Part shown: in pieces, positions 15,001 through 30,000 of the stretch | Numbering within the stretch: position 1 is the stretch's first letter | Layout of the letters: each line of letters opens with the position of its first letter | Origin: Salvelinus alpinus | Lineage: Eukaryota > Chordata > Actinopteri > Salmoniformes > Salmonidae | NCBI RefSeq assembly: GCF_045679555.1 | Contig: NC_092100.1 | Coordinates: 33,233,106 to 33,297,105, forward strand | DNA length: 64,000 bases | Direction: 5' to 3' | Program-made: the position numbers and the translations under genes | Notes under the pieces: generated by a model | Databases searched by the model: none | Seen by the model: the letters and a program-made list of their open reading frames with translations, nothing else | What the model was told of the DNA's origin: nothing

Positions 15001-18000
15001 GGTGTGTTTTCATAATGACTGGCAGTCATTACATTAATATGATGGTAAGCACTTTGAGTTCAGATCAGAAACGGTGGAGATTAGGGCTGTCAACCAAACC
15101 AGAAATGAGATGGAGAAATCTTACCCAAAGTTTAGGGCGCGGCGAGCACTAGGTGAGTGGACAATCCTGTCAGATGAGGGGCTGGGCATCACATGACGAC
15201 CTGGGGACATCTTACGCACTTCCCAAGCCAAAGACGTGGGTCTGGATTCAGAGAGGACAAATAAAATAAGAATATAAAATTATAATATACTGTAGTACCA
15301 TAGGGAGAGATTTGTATCTCACTTTAGCTAAAAACAATTCAACTTATGGGAACACAGAAACATACACAAAAGTTGCAGGTTGACTGACCGATTAACAGCC
15401 TACTTTAAATGTACAACTTGGGAGGCAACTTAAAAGCTTGGATTTTTATACCCATTTAATGGTGTTGTGGTCATTGTGTTAAAGAGGAGCCAATAAACGG
15501 GTGGATCACCTTGAATTACAGCCAAGGCAAGCCTATTGATCTAGTGTGTTTGTGACTCAAAGCCAGGGAGCAGAGATGGCACTTAGATGTTCCCCTCAGG
15601 GAGCGAGCGAGAGAGAGAAAAGAAGAGAGCCAAGGCATAGATAGATCACCTGTTCTGGGCATCTGTTTTCTCCAACTTCTCCTGCAGCTGGATCCAGTCA
15701 ATCAGAGCTTTAAAGTCCCGCACATAGTTGTCCAACATCATCAGCACCTCCTGAAAATAAGACATGTCTTTCAGACACAGACAGGGGGACATCTCAGTGG
15801 AGCTATCATCCATATATCAGGGCGGCAGGTAGCCTAGTGGTTAGAGCGTTGGGCCAGCAACTGAAAGGGTGCTGGCTTGAATCCCCGAGCTGACAAGGTA
15901 AAAATCTGTTGTTCTGAACAAGGCAGTTAACCCACTGTTCCCTGGTAGGTCGTCATTGTAAATAATAATTTGTTCTTAACTGACTTGCCTAGTTAAATAA
16001 AACAAATGCAAAAAATGTCAGGACAATGAGAAACTACTTTGTCGACGGTTGTTGCGATATGCGATAATGTGACTAGAAAACAATTTATACAACAGCCAAC
16101 TTTCTGGGACATAGACATGTCTTATATGGGCAAGAAATCTTAAATTCTTGTTAATCTAACTGCAGTGTCGAATTTACAGTATCTATTATTACAGAACAAA
16201 ATACCCTACTAATGTTTGAGGATAGTGCACAACAACTAAACACTTATCACGGCAACTGATTTGATACACTCACCACTGAAGGTAAATAATGTACTTACAT
16301 TCAGTAATATTGCTCTGATTTGTCATCCTGAGGGTCCCAGAGATAAAATGTAGCATAGTTTCATTTGATAAAATCTATTTTTTCATTCAAAATGTAGGAA
16401 ACTGTGTTCTACAGTTTGACCCAACGGCTGTCTTTGATTGGCCAGCGCAGTATGCTGGGAGTGTGTAATTATTTTTATTACCATAGCATTTTTGTATGTT
16501 CTCTATAGTTATGTACTTGCAAATGTATAAATTGACCAATTTGGCACATTTGGGCAAACTCCTGGCAGACTTGATGCAAAATATTGTGTAGTGAGGTAAT
16601 TCTTCACTGTATCAGTCTGAAGCTTAGCACACACACTGCTGCCATCTTGTGGACAAAATCGAAATTACACCTAGAATCCTCTTGCATTTCAAAGCAGATA
16701 ATTCTATTTAATAGAAAACGCACGTTTTTTTGTTTATATTATCTTTTACCAGATCTAAATGTGCTATATTCTCCTACATTCATTTCACATTTCCACAAAC
16801 TTCAAAGTGTTTCCTTTCAAGTGGTATTAAGAATATGCATATCCTTGCTTCAGGTCCTGAGCTACATGCAGTTAGATTTGGGTATGTCATTTTAGGCAAA
16901 ACAAATTTAAATGTTTTTTAAAAAGTATTATAAAAAAAAAAAAAAAAGGTTAACTTTGGAAGCTAAGCCCCCCGTGAAGGAGAGTGGCACAGATATCTGC
17001 CCCCTTTGTAGTGTCTCTTTATTTGGGGATAATCTCAGAGGCTCTATCCAACTCCAATCTAACAGCACACTTGGGCTCCAGTAACCCCACCTCCCCCCTA
17101 CGTACCTCTATAAAACAGAGAGGGATGGTTATCTGGGCCAGGCCGAGTGAGTGGAGCTCATCTCACCAGCACACACAGGTAAGAGGCCCGCTATTCAGCC
17201 CAGAACAAGGGAGAACAAAAGGAGCTCAGTAAAATACTTCTCCCTGCCCCACCACAAGAGGTGGGGCTGAAATTACCAATGACATTACTAGAGGGGCCAA
17301 GACAAATTGAATTGGCTTGTACTCATTTCTTGCTACTGGCACAGGAAGAGTCTGGTGACGCCACCTCATTGTCCATCTGATACCTAATATCAGAGTCTAG
17401 GAGCTAGAACTCTACCCACTGTTCATTTCCCAGCCTCTGTGAAGGTGGCTATCGAAATACAAAATCTTATAACAGTCAAACTGGTAGGCTACATAAGAAA
17501 AACATTTCTTTAAATGATTATAGGTCATCTGACAGGGTCAGTTGTGAAGACTAGAGCCTGTCAACTCAGCCCTGCCCAGAGCTCTAGTGAAACAGAGAGA
17601 ACATACTAGGATGGGAAGACTAGACAGGATTCCACACTAACATTTTTACATTGATTTTGATAGATTTACTGTAACAGGAAAGGAGACAGTCTTAAATAAT
17701 AATAAATAAATAACAAGTGCAACATTTATATATTGCAGTTTTTAAAGTGCCACGTGTTCTTTCAGCAAAATCCTCTGGAGGTCAGTTTTTGAAAAAATTA
17801 TACTTCATACCAAAAGGATACCACAGTAACAGGATTTCACTCAAAAATCTCACTTTTTAATAGAACATCCAATTGTGTTGTTTTTCTAAGTCCACAACAA
17901 TGCTTAAACCACATCAGGGGACCATTTGAAGTCTTGGAAAAACATGAGAAATGTTGCATTTTTTGTTGTTGTGTGTACTAATTAAAGTTACCCTTTAATT

Positions 18001-21000
18001 CAGGTGTGCACAAGCCAGTCAGTTGTTTGGCTAGCTGTGTTTCTGTAGGGCACTTGTGATGGAGTTTTCAAAGCAAATTGCCACAGGATTGATGCAAATA
18101 ATCATGATTCTGCCAGGTAAGCATAGACTACTTTGTAGTTAGTTATCTTTTAAAATTGCCTTTCTGTCTACTAGAAAATGGTTACTCTATCATTAGCATG
18201 CTAACCGCTACACAACGTGGTAGACATATAGACCCTATGCGCTACCGCACACAGCAGGCAGCACACTGGGCCAGTGCCAACTGAAAGCTATTTGCAGGAA
18301 TAAATCAAAAATACTGTCCTGGGTCAAGATCTGACGGGAAGACAAACGAGGCTGCATCATTTCAATAGTAGGTGATTTCATTTGCAGTCTGAGCAAGTAA
18401 CCTATATCTGGTTCATAAAGACATTGGAAAGTCAAAGTCAAGGCCTTATTCAAGTACTGAATTCAAATTTTCAGGAACTGTATGCATTAATGTATGCATT
18501 ACCACTTTATAATAGGCCTACCCAATTGCATTATGCATTGACATTCACATTATTTTTATATTCTAAAATATGTCAGAATAATGTGGCCATTGCCTGACTA
18601 AATAGACAGCATGCGAGACAAACACACTAATGAAGTCTGTCCATGTGGTAGCTAGTCAGTCTCACCATTTGAGATGTTCAAGAGTTAGTGGTTACTGTAT
18701 CATGTTTCAAAAAAAAAAGAGAAAGTGACCAAAAAGCAGTTTCCTATGTAATGAAACTCTTTGCAGGGAAAATCAAGTTGAAGCTAACATTCAATGTCTT
18801 CTTGCTCATAATAACTGCCTGTGGTTTTAACAGACTAGCACAACACCTTTCAACGGCGGAAAACAAACACAAGCACCTAGGCTACATCTCTCAAAAAACT
18901 GATCAGAAATTAAATTACAGAATAACTATATTGGAGCAGTAGAACTTCTAATTTGGCTACCATAACTTTACTTTTCAAGGACCAAAGAGCTTTCAAGGAC
19001 CAAAGAGCCTAGAGGAAATGTCGGATTTTCAAGGCAGGCTATTCCATGATGACTGAATTGCAGATCGCAAATATTCAACCAAGACTTTGAACTTTTGAGA
19101 TACCAGGGGCCAATCAATATGAACCTTCCCTTCAGAGTGTGCTTAAAATGTATGCACAGCCATGACCATGCTTATACATAATGCCAACTGGTGGAATAAG
19201 GGAACTGCTTGTCAAGCGTAGCCTACTGAGTGAGGAAAATACATGCTGAAAATGTATGAAATTGTGAGAATAATAATTAAATCATTCTTCGATTTCATTG
19301 CATTTCCATTCTGAATTCATGCAACATACAATATCTTGACAGGCTATATCATATCATTTGACCGCATTTGTTACGGGAAAACAAGTGAGAGATGGCTGAT
19401 CTTGTTCCGTTGGAAGATTTGGCACATGCTGCACTTAGCAGACAGCGCATTTTAGAGACAGGTGGGACTTTTTTTTGCATTATCAGATATCGTTTTCCAA
19501 AACCAATGTTACAGGATTTTTGCAATGATTTAAAACCTATTTTAGAAAGGCAAACTACTAATGCCATTCCGGGGCACATCCAAGTGCTATCCACCCTCGG
19601 GTATTTGGCAACGGGCACGTTTCAGCGGGAGCTTGCCGATCGGCATCTCACAGCCACCGATGAGCTGATGTTTCAACTCAAAGTTTATTTGTCACGTGCG
19701 CCGAATACAACAGGTGTAGACCTTACAGTGAAATGTAAGTAAGCAGGCTCTAACCAATAGTGCAAAAAGGGTATTAGGTGAACAATAGGTAAGTAAAGAA
19801 ATAAAACAACAGTAAAAAGACAGGCTATATACAGTAGCAAGGCAATAAAAGTAGCGAGGCTACATACAGACACCGGTTAGTCAGGCTGATTGAGGTAGTA
19901 TGTACATGTAGATATGGTTAAAGTGACTATGCATATATGATGAACAGAGAGTAGCAGTAGCGTAAAAGAGAAGTTGGCGGGTGGTGGGACACAATGCAGA
20001 TAGCCCGGTTAGCCAATGTGCGGGAGCACTGGTTGGTTGGGCCAATTGAGGTAGTATGTACATGAATGTATAGTTAAAGTGACTATGCACATATGATAAA
20101 CAGAGAGTAGCAGCAGCGTAAAAAGAGGGGTTGGGGGCACACAGTGCAAATAGTCTGGGTAGCCTTTTGATGACCTATTCAGGAGTCTTATGGCTTGGGG
20201 GTAAAAACTGTTGAGAAGCCTTTTTGTCCTAGACTTGGCACTCCGGTACCGCTTGCCATGCGGTAGTAGAGAGAACAGTCTATGACTGGGGTGGCTGACA
20301 ATTGTTAAGGCCTTCCTCTGACACCGCCTGGTGTAGAGGTCCTGGATGGCAGGCAGCTTAGCCCCAGTGATGTACTGGGCCGTACGCACTACCCTCTGTA
20401 GTGCCTTGCGGTCAGACGTTGAGCAATTGCCGAAACAGGCAGTGATGCAACCAGTCAGGATGCTCTCGATGTTGCAGCTGTAGAACCTTTTGAGGATCTC
20501 AGGACCCATGCCAAATCTTTTTTGTTTCCTGAGGGGGAATAGGCTTTGTCGTGCCCTCTTCATGACCGTCTTGGTGTGTTTGGACCATTCTAGTTTGTTG
20601 TTGATGTGGACACCAAGGAACTTGAAGCTCTCAACCTGCTCCACTACAGCCCTGTCGATGAGAATGGGGGCGTGCTCGGTCCTCCTTTTCCTGTAGTCCA
20701 CAATCATGGCCTTAGTCACGTTGTGGGATAGGTTGTTATTCTGGCACCACCCGGCCAGGTCTCTGACCTCCCTATAGGCTGTCTCGTTGTTGTCGGTGAT
20801 CAGGCCGACCACTGTTTTGTCATCGGCAAACTTAATGGCGTTGGGGTCGTGCCTGGCCATGCAGTCGTGGGTGAACATGGAGTACAGGAGGGGACTGAGC
20901 ACACCCCCCTGGGGAGCTCCAGTATTGAGGATCAGCGTGGCAGATGTGTTGCTACCTACTCTCACCACCTGGGGGCGGTCCGTCAGGAAGTCCAGGATCC

Positions 21001-24000
21001 AGTTGCAGAGGGAGGTGTTTAGTCCCAGGGTCCTTAGCTTATTGATGAGCTTTGAGGACACTGGTGTTGAACGCTGAGCTGTCGTCAATGAATAGCATTC
21101 TCACATAAGTGTTCCTTTTTTTGTCCAGGTGGGAAAGGGCAGTGTGGAGTGCAATAGAGATTGCATCATCTGTGGATCTGTTTGGGCGGTATGCAAATTG
21201 GAGTGGGTCTATGGTTTCTGGGATAATGGTGTTGATGTGAGCCATTACCAGCCTTTCCAAGCACTTCTTGGCTACGGACGAGTGCGCTTCGGGTCTGTAG
21301 TTATTTAGGCAGGTTGCCTTTGTGTTCTTGGGCACAGGGACTATGGTGGTCTGCTTGAAACATGTTGGTATTACAGACTCAATCAGGGACATGTTGAAAA
21401 TGTCAGTGAAGACACCTGCCAGTTGGTCAGCACATGCCCGGAGCACACGTCCTGGTAATCTGTCTGGCCCCGCAGCCTTGTGAATGTTGACCTGTTTAAA
21501 GGTCACACAGTCATCTGGAACAGCTGATGCTCTCATGCATGCCTCAGTGTTGCTTGCCTCGAAGCGAGCATAGAAGTGATTTTGCTCGTCTGGTAGGCTC
21601 GTGTCACTGGGCAGCTCGCGGCTGTGCTTCCCTTTGTAGTCTGTAATAGTTTGCAAGCCCTGCCACATAAGACGAGCGTCGGAGCCGGTGTAGTATGATT
21701 AAATTTTAGCCCTGTATTGACGCTTTGCCTGTTTGATGGTTCGTCGCAGGGCATAGCAGGATTTCTTGTAAGCTTCCGGGTTAGGGTCCCGCACCTTGAA
21801 TGCGGCAGATCTAACCTTTAGCTCAGTGCGAATGTTGCCTGTAATCCATGGCTTCTGTTGGGGGTATGTATGTACAGTCACTGTGGGAACGACGTCCTCG
21901 ATGCACTTATTGATAAAGCCAGTGACTGATGTGGTGTACTCCTCAATGCCATCGGAAGAATCCCGGAATATGTTCCAGTCTGTGATAGCAAAACAATCCT
22001 GTAGTTTAGCATCTGCTTCATCTGACCACTTTTTTATAGACCGAGTCACTGGTGTTTCCTGCTTTAATTTTTGCTTATCAGGAATCAGGAGGATAGAGTT
22101 GTGGTCGGATTTACCAAATGGAGGGCCAGGGAGAGCTTTGTACGCGTCTCTGTGTGTGGAGTACAGGTGATCTAGAATTTTTTTCCCTCTGGTTGCACAT
22201 TTAACATGTTAATATAAATTTGGTAGAACTGATTTAAGTTTCCCTGCATTAAAGTCTTCGGCCACTAGGAGCGCCACCTCTGGGTGAGTGGTTTCCTGTT
22301 TGCTTATTTCCTTATAGAGCTGACTGAGTGCGATCTTAGTGCCAGCATCTGTCTGTGGTGGTAAATAAACAGCCACGAAAAGTACAGCTGAAAACTCTTT
22401 AGGCAAGTAGTGTGGCCTGCAATTTATCACAATATACTCTACTTTAGGCGAGCAAAATCTAGAGACTTCCTTAGATTTTGTGCACCAGCTGTTGTTTACA
22501 AATATGCACAGACCACCCCCCCTCCCGTCTGTTCTATCTTGCCGGTGAAGCGTATATCTCGCTAGCTGAATATCCAAGTCATCATTCAGCCACGATTCCG
22601 TGAAACATAGGATATTCAAGTTTTTGATGTCCCGTTGGTAGGATATTTGTGATCGTACCTCATATAATTTATTTTCCAATGATTGCACGTTGGCGAGTAG
22701 TATTGACGGTAACGGCAGCTTTCCCACTCGCCTTCTCCGGGACTTGATCAGGCATCCGGCTCTTTGTCCTCTGTACCTGCATCGCTTCCTCTTGCAAATA
22801 CGCCCTGTGGGGTGTTTGTCTAACCCAAGGTGAGTGATCACTGTCCGGATATCCAGAAGCTTTTTTTTTGCCGTAAGATACGGTTGCAGAAACAATATGT
22901 ACAAAATAAGTTATAAATAACACATGGATAATCATAATATTTGGATAATCATTAGCAAAATGAACAATTACATACAATTTCCATACACCATCGCACAACA
23001 GGTTGAAGTCAAGAGGGGACTTTTGACAATGGGTTCCCAAATACACAAATAGACAGCACCCCACATTGTCATAAAAGCACCATCCCAAAACTAGTTTAAC
23101 TACGTAACAGAAACAGAGTTATGTGATGTGCAAAAGCTGCTGCTGAATGTGGTGTTAAGGTGGCCATTTGGAAGAACAGCAATGTTGGCCTATACGTGGG
23201 AGCTGTTGAGGATGTATGGCTTATTGGTGCATGTTGTCTACTCACATGAAGTATATTTTCCATTGCTAAAGCAACTTGAATTGTCCTAATAGTCGTCTGT
23301 TTGTAGTTAAGCCAGTAAGCCACAACTGAGCAAGCCAAATAAAATATTTTGGCCTGACACTAGCACCTCAATTTCTGTCTCGGAATTATTATTATTTTTT
23401 TTACTTTTTGGGTTGCACCATTGTATTTAAATGGTATGGCAATGTACACTGAACAAAAACAAAACGTAACATGCAACAATTTCAAAGATTTTAGTGAGTT
23501 ACAGTTCATATAAGGAAATCAGTCAATTGAAATAAATGCATTAGGCCCTGATCTATTGATGTCATATGATTGGGAATACAGATATGCATCTGTTGGTCAC
23601 AGACCCCTTAAAAAGGTAGGGCCTTTGGATAAAAAAATAAAAAATCAGTATCTGGTGTGAGTGACCACCATTTGCTTCACATAGCGTTAAATCAGGCTGT
23701 TGATTGTGGCCTGTGTAATGTTGTCCTACTCCTCCTCAATGGCTGTGCGAAGTTGCTGGATATTGGCGGGAACTAGAACGCTCTGTTGTACATGTCGATC
23801 CAGAGCATCCCAAACATGCTTAAATGGGTGACATGTCAGGTGAGTATGCAGGCCATGGAAGAACTGGGAGAGCTTCAGCTTACATGAATTGTGTACAGAT
23901 CCTTGCGACATGGAGCCGTGCAGTATCATGCTGAAACATGAGGTGATGCCAGCGGATGAACGGCACGACAATGGGCCACAGGATCTCGTCACGGTATCTC

Positions 24001-27000
24001 AGTGCCTTCAAACTGCCATCTATAAAAACGCAATTGTGTTTGTTGTCTGTAGTTTATGCCTTGCCATACCATAACCCCACCGCCACCATGGGACACTCTG
24101 TTCACAGCATTGACATCAGCAAAACGCTCATCCACACAATGCCATACACACCGTCTGCCCGGGACAGTTGAAACCGGGAGTCATCCGTGAAGAGCACACT
24201 TCTCCAGCATGCCATTGGCCATCGAAGGTGAAGATTTTCCCACTGAAGTCAGTTATGACGCCAAACTGCAGTCAGGTCAAGACCCTGGTGAGGACAACGA
24301 GCACCCAGATGAGCTTCCCTGAGACTGTTTGACAGTTTGTGCAGAAATTATTTGGTTGTGCAAACCAATAGTTTCAGGTGGCTGGTCTCAGATGATCCCT
24401 CAGGTAAAGAAACCAGATGTGGAAGTCCTGGGCTGGCGAGGTCACACGTAGTCTGTGGTTCTGAAGCCGGTTGGACGTACTTGCCAAAATCTCAAAAACG
24501 ACAGTAGAGAAATTAACACTGTCAACTGCTCTGGTGGACATTCCTGCAGTCAGCATTCCAATTGCACGTTCCCTCAACTTGAAACATCTGTGGCATTGTG
24601 TTGTGTGACAAAACTGCACATTTTAGAGTGGACTTTTATTGTCCTCAGCAGAAGGTGCACCTGTGTAATGATCATGCTGTTTAATCACCTTCTTGAGATG
24701 CCACACCTGTCAGGTGGATGGATCATCTTGGCAAAAGAGAAATGCTCACTAACAGGGATGTAAACTAATTTGTGCATAAAATGAGAGAAATAAGCTTTTT
24801 GTGCATATGGAACATTTCTGGGTCTTTGATTTTAGCTCATGAAACATGGGACCAACACTTTACATGTTGTATTTAGATTTATGTTCAGTGTATAGCATTA
24901 TTACCCTATTTTTCTTCACAGGCCCAAGTGGGCCACTGACGGTTATGATGGACTGGCCCGGAGGGTTTCCAAAACCTCCCCTATAGGCTATGTCGAGCCC
25001 TGACACACACAGACAGGGGGCATTCCAGTGCCGTTGTTGCCTCTTCAGATTTTTGGTCAATTGCACATTACTGTTTGAATAAAAAAAAATTGTGAACCAA
25101 AAACTGTGTGACCTAGTAAACAATTAAAATGTGACTGTTTGGTTGCAGTATCGAACCCTGCTAGAGCCTGTCTGTTGCTTGCTCAGAAATCATCCCAGGC
25201 AGAGCTCTAGTGAAACAGACATTGGTGATTGATGGGGAGTGTGGAGGGAGTGGTAATTGAGAGTAAAGCTTCACAGTGCTTTTAGTTAATAGACAAGTCA
25301 GGCCAGTGAAAGATGTGTCTAGCAGCAGGCCTGCTGATTAGTTAGTTAACAGCCTCAGCCAGGCCCTCCGCTGCAGCCGACTTCATTTGATAATGAAGGG
25401 ACCACAGCTGAAAGGAGGCAAAAAACTACATTCACGACAAACTAAAAACACTTACCTACAAATACTACTCACCTAAATAGAAATACATAAGATTTCCTGA
25501 GGACTGCATAAAGATCTAAACCCACTAGAGGTCAAATGAAGCCTGGTGAGCAGTAAAAAGGTGGTCATTCTGGTAACAATTAAATTAAAACGTTTAGATG
25601 AGTGAAAGCCAATTTAATTTCACTTTTAGTTTCTAACAATATATTGTGTGCCAATTATGTCTGTTTTTGCCTTGAAGTTTCTCCAATGTCATACTTTATG
25701 ATGCAGTAGATGCCTTCTACAGTAGCTCTCCGTTCAAGAGAACTCAGAGCCTCCTCCCCTGCACGGTAGTGTAGTATGATGTGTCATAAATCAGGGACCG
25801 GACGGAACAAATGGTTGATAAGAACTATTTAGACCTGAAGGGGATGTGGGTTCAAGAGATGTGAACGTTATTAATATACAAGCATGAATCAGATTGCGGC
25901 AGGCTCTACTGGCCGGGGGGAACCACAAAAGATGAACCAGTGTTGATGAAGGAAGGGCTGAATGGTCTCTGTTGGTCTGTTAGTCTCATTCAAAAAACAC
26001 AAGCACACCATTGAAATCTCCTCACAGTTCTTAACACTCCCTGCAGAAATGTAAAAATGTCTCTTTAAACTAAAGATATCTGGGCTGAGTCTCAATCCAG
26101 CACATCCAACGATGTCACCCTTCCGCATCTGCAGTGATAGGTGGCAGAGCTACAGCTGTGTTTGTCAGACTTTGAGACATCCCGAAAATCTGTCATCTCA
26201 CAAAAACGGTTTGGCCTACATACTATTACCTCTCTATGGAAGATGAGACTCTCACGAACATGTGGGTTGTTTTGCTCTAAGACCCCCACAAGACTCATAT
26301 GAAGTCAGTACAGCCGATCTGCCGACTTCTGTCTGTAGCATTAGAACAGTTTGAGCTACAAACTAATATCACCCCTTTATGGAATTCGCTTCGCTCCACA
26401 GGTAGTATTACATTTCATTTCATTACAGTACAACGGTTTTATCTTAGCAATTTTTTCTTAGCTAGCTACATAGCCGTCTTTGTATCAAAGATAATTGTGT
26501 AGTTTAGAGTAATTATCGAGGTTAGCTAGCCAGCTATTTTCGTCCTTCTAACGTAGTCAACATTGCTAGCTAGCCAGCTAGCCAACTTCTACCGAATAGC
26601 AGCACTGTAGAAACTATTACATTACAACAGAACGACTTGATTAGTGTAGTGTTAGCTAGCTACATAGTTGTCTTTGCTGTCTTTGTATCTAAGATAATTG
26701 TGTAGTTTAGAGTAATTATCGAGGTTAGCTAGCCAGCTATTTTCGTCCGCCGCGCCGCCGTTCTCCTACCTAGTCAACACTGCTAGCTAGCCAGCTAGCC
26801 AACTTCTACCGAATAGCAGCACTGTAGAAACTATTACATTACAACGGAACGACTTGATTAGTGTAGTGTTAGCTAGCTACATAGTTGTCTTTGCTGTCTT
26901 TGTATCCAAGATAATTGTGTAGTTTAGAGTAATTATCGAGGTTATCGAGGTTACCTAGCCAGCTACACTTTCAAACAAAGTCAACAACGCAGCCACTGCT

Positions 27001-30000
27001 AGCTAGCCTACTTCACCAGCCAGCAGTACTGTATCATTTTAGTCAATAAGATTTTTTGCAACGTAAGCTAAACTTTCTGAACATTCGAGACTTGTTGTCC
27101 ACTTGTCATTCCAATCTCCTTTGCATTAGCGTAGCCTCTTCTGTAGCCTGTCAACTATGTGTCTGTCTATCCCTCTTCTCTCCTCTCTGCACAGACCATA
27201 CAAACGCTTCACACCGCGTGGCCGCTGCCACTCTAACCTGGTGGTCCCAGCGCGCACGACCCACGTGGAGTTCCAGGTCTCCGGCAGCCTCTGGAACTGC
27301 CGATCTGCGGCAAACAAGGCAGAGTTCATCTCAGCCTATGCTTCCCTCCAGTCCCTCGACTTCTTGGCACTGACGGAAACATGGATTACCACAGATAACA
27401 CTGCTACTCCTACTGCTCTCTCCACGTCTGCCCACGTGTTCTCGCACACCCCGAGAGCTTCTGGTCAGCGGGGTGGTGGCACTGGGATCCTCATCTCTCC
27501 CAAGTGGACATTCTCTCTTTCTCCCCTGACCATCTGTCTATCGCCTCCTTTGAATTCCATGCTGTCACAGTTACCAGCCCTTTCAAGCTTAACATCCTTA
27601 TCATTTATCGCCCTCCAGGTTCCCTTGGAGAGTTCATCAATGAGCTTGACGCCTTGATAAGTTCCTTTCCTGAGGATGGCTCACCTCTCACAGTTCTGGG
27701 TGACTTTAACCTCCCCACGTCTACCTTTGACTCATTCCTCTCTGCCTCCTTCTTTCCACTCCTCTCCTCTTTTGACCTCACCCTCTCACCCTCTTTTGAC
27801 CTCACCCTCTCACCTTCCCCACCTACTCACAAGGCAGGCAATACGCTTGACCTCATATTTACTAGATGCTGTTCTTCCACTAATCTCATTGCAACTCCCC
27901 TCCAAGTCTCCGACCACTACCTTGTATCCTTTTCCCTCTCGCTCTCATCCAACACTTCCCACACTGCCCCTACTCGGATGGTATCGCGCCGTCCCAACCT
28001 TCGCTCTCTCTCCCCCGCTACTCTCTCCTCTTCCATCCTATCATCTCTTCCCTCTGCTCAAACCTTCTCCAACCTATCTCCTGATTCTGCCTCCTCAACC
28101 CTCCTCTCCTCCCTTTCTGCATCCTTTGACTCTCTATGTCCCCTATCCTCCAGGCCGGCTCGGTCCTCCCCTCCTGCTCCGTGGCTCGACGACTCATTGC
28201 GAGCTCACAGAACAGGGCTCCGGGCAGCCGAGCGGAAATGGAGGAAAACTCGCCTCCCTGCGGACCTGGCATCCTTTCACTCCCTCCTCTCTACATTCTC
28301 CTCTTCTGTCTCTGCTGCTAAAGCCACTTTCTACCACTCTAAATTCCAAGCATCTGCCTCTAACCCTAGGAAGCTCTTTGCCACCTTCTCCTCCCTCCTG
28401 AATCCTCCTCCCCCCTCCTCCCTCTCTGCGGATGACTTCGTCAACCATTTTGAAAAGAAGGCGACGACATCCGATCCTCGTTTGCTAAGTCAAACGACAC
28501 CGCTGGTTCTGCTCACACTGCCCTACCCTGTGCTTTGACCTCTTTCTCCCCTCTCTCTCCAGATGAAATCTTGCATCTTGTGACGGCCGGCCGCCCAACA
28601 ACCTGCCCGCTTGACCCTATCCCCTCCTCTCTTCTCCAGACCATTTCCGGAGACCTTCTCCCTTACCTCACCTCGCTCATCAACTCATCCTTGACCGCTG
28701 GCTACGTCCCTTCCGTCTTCAAGAGAGCGAGAGTTGCACCCCTTCTGAAAAAACCTACACTCGATCCCTCCGATGTCAACAACTACAGACCAGTATCCCT
28801 TCTTTCTTTTCCCTCAAACTCTTGAACGTGCCGTCCTTGGCCAGCTCTCCTGCTATCTCTCTCAGAATGACCTTCTTGATCCAAATCAGTCAGGTTTCAA
28901 GACTAGTCATTCAACTGAGACTGCTCTTCTCTGTGTCACGGAGGCGCTCCGCACTGCTAAAGCTAACTCTCTCTCCTCTGCTCTCATCCTTCTAGACCTA
29001 TCGGCTGCCTTTGATACTGTGAACCATCAGATCCTCCTCTCCACCCTCTCCGAGTTGGGCATCTCCGTGCTCTCACCACTGGTGTCCCCCAGGGCTCTGT
29101 TCTAGGCCCTCTCCTATTCTCGCTATACACCAAGTCACTTGGCTCTGTCATATCCTCACATGGTCTCTCCTATCATTGCTATGCAGACGACACACAATTA
29201 ATCTTCTCCTTTCCCCCTTCTGATAACCAGGTGGCGAATCGCATCTCTGCATGTCTGGCAGACATATCAGTGTGGATGACGGATCACCACCTCAAGCTGA
29301 ACCTCGGCAAGACAGAGCTGCTCTTCCTCCCGGGGAAGGACTGCCCGTTCCATGATCTCGCCATCACGGTTGACAACTCCATTGTGTCCTCCTCCCAGAG
29401 TGCTAAGAACCTTGGCGTGATCCTGGACAACACCCTGTCGTTCTCAACTAACATCAAGGCGGTGACCCGTTCCTGTAGGTTCATGCTCTACAACATTCGC
29501 AGAGTACGACCCTGCCTCACACAGGAAGCGGCGCAGGTCCTAATCCAGGCACTTGTCATCTCCCGTCTGGATTACTGCAACTCGCTGTTGGCTGGGCTCC
29601 CTGCCTGTGCCATTAAACCCCTACAACTCATCCAGAACGCCGCAGCCCGTCTGGTGTTCAACCTTCCCAAGTTCTCTCACGTCACCCCGCTCCTCCGCTC
29701 TCTCCACTGGCTTCCAGTTGAAGCTCGCATCCGCTACAAGACCATGGTGCTTGCCTACGGAGCTGTGAGGGGAACGGCACCTCCGTACCTTCAGGCTCTG
29801 ATCAGGCCCTACACCCAAACAAGGGCACTGCGTTCATCCACCTCTGGCCTGCTCGCCTCCCTACCTCTGAGGAAGTACAGTTCCCGCTCAGCCCAGTCAA
29901 AACTGTTCGCTGCTCTGGCACCCCAATGGTGGAACAAACTCCCTCACGACGCCAGGTCAGCGGAGTCAATCACCACCTTCCGGAGACACCTGAAACCCCA

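Larger units (their letters stand above)
19674..22905 (-). mobile_element. LINE copy 2 (FADD-type RT family), nearly complete
   Basis: The best preserved of three copies of a minus-strand non-LTR retrotransposon. The 3' end is at the left (CTCAAAGTTTATTTGTCACG). Upstream follow the RT and thumb region, a linker, and an APE-type endonuclease near 22209-22904. The 3' UTR contains repeated short variants of GGTAGTATGTACATG. Several frameshifts are visible. It has inserted into a Harbinger fragment on its left. The 5' boundary near 22905 is uncertain. Confidence 0.85.

Noticed and set aside
15820-15900. tRNA gene
   Set aside because: Box A and B-like sequences belong to the HpaI SINE head; the cloverleaf is degenerate and the SINE body and tail follow.
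27676-28401. 241-codon plus-strand frame rich in Leu, Pro and Ser
   Set aside because: It overlaps the L2 LINE endonuclease frame (27504-28538), which has recognisable motifs ([10 protein letters not shown]); the composition reflects the C/T-rich strand read in another frame.
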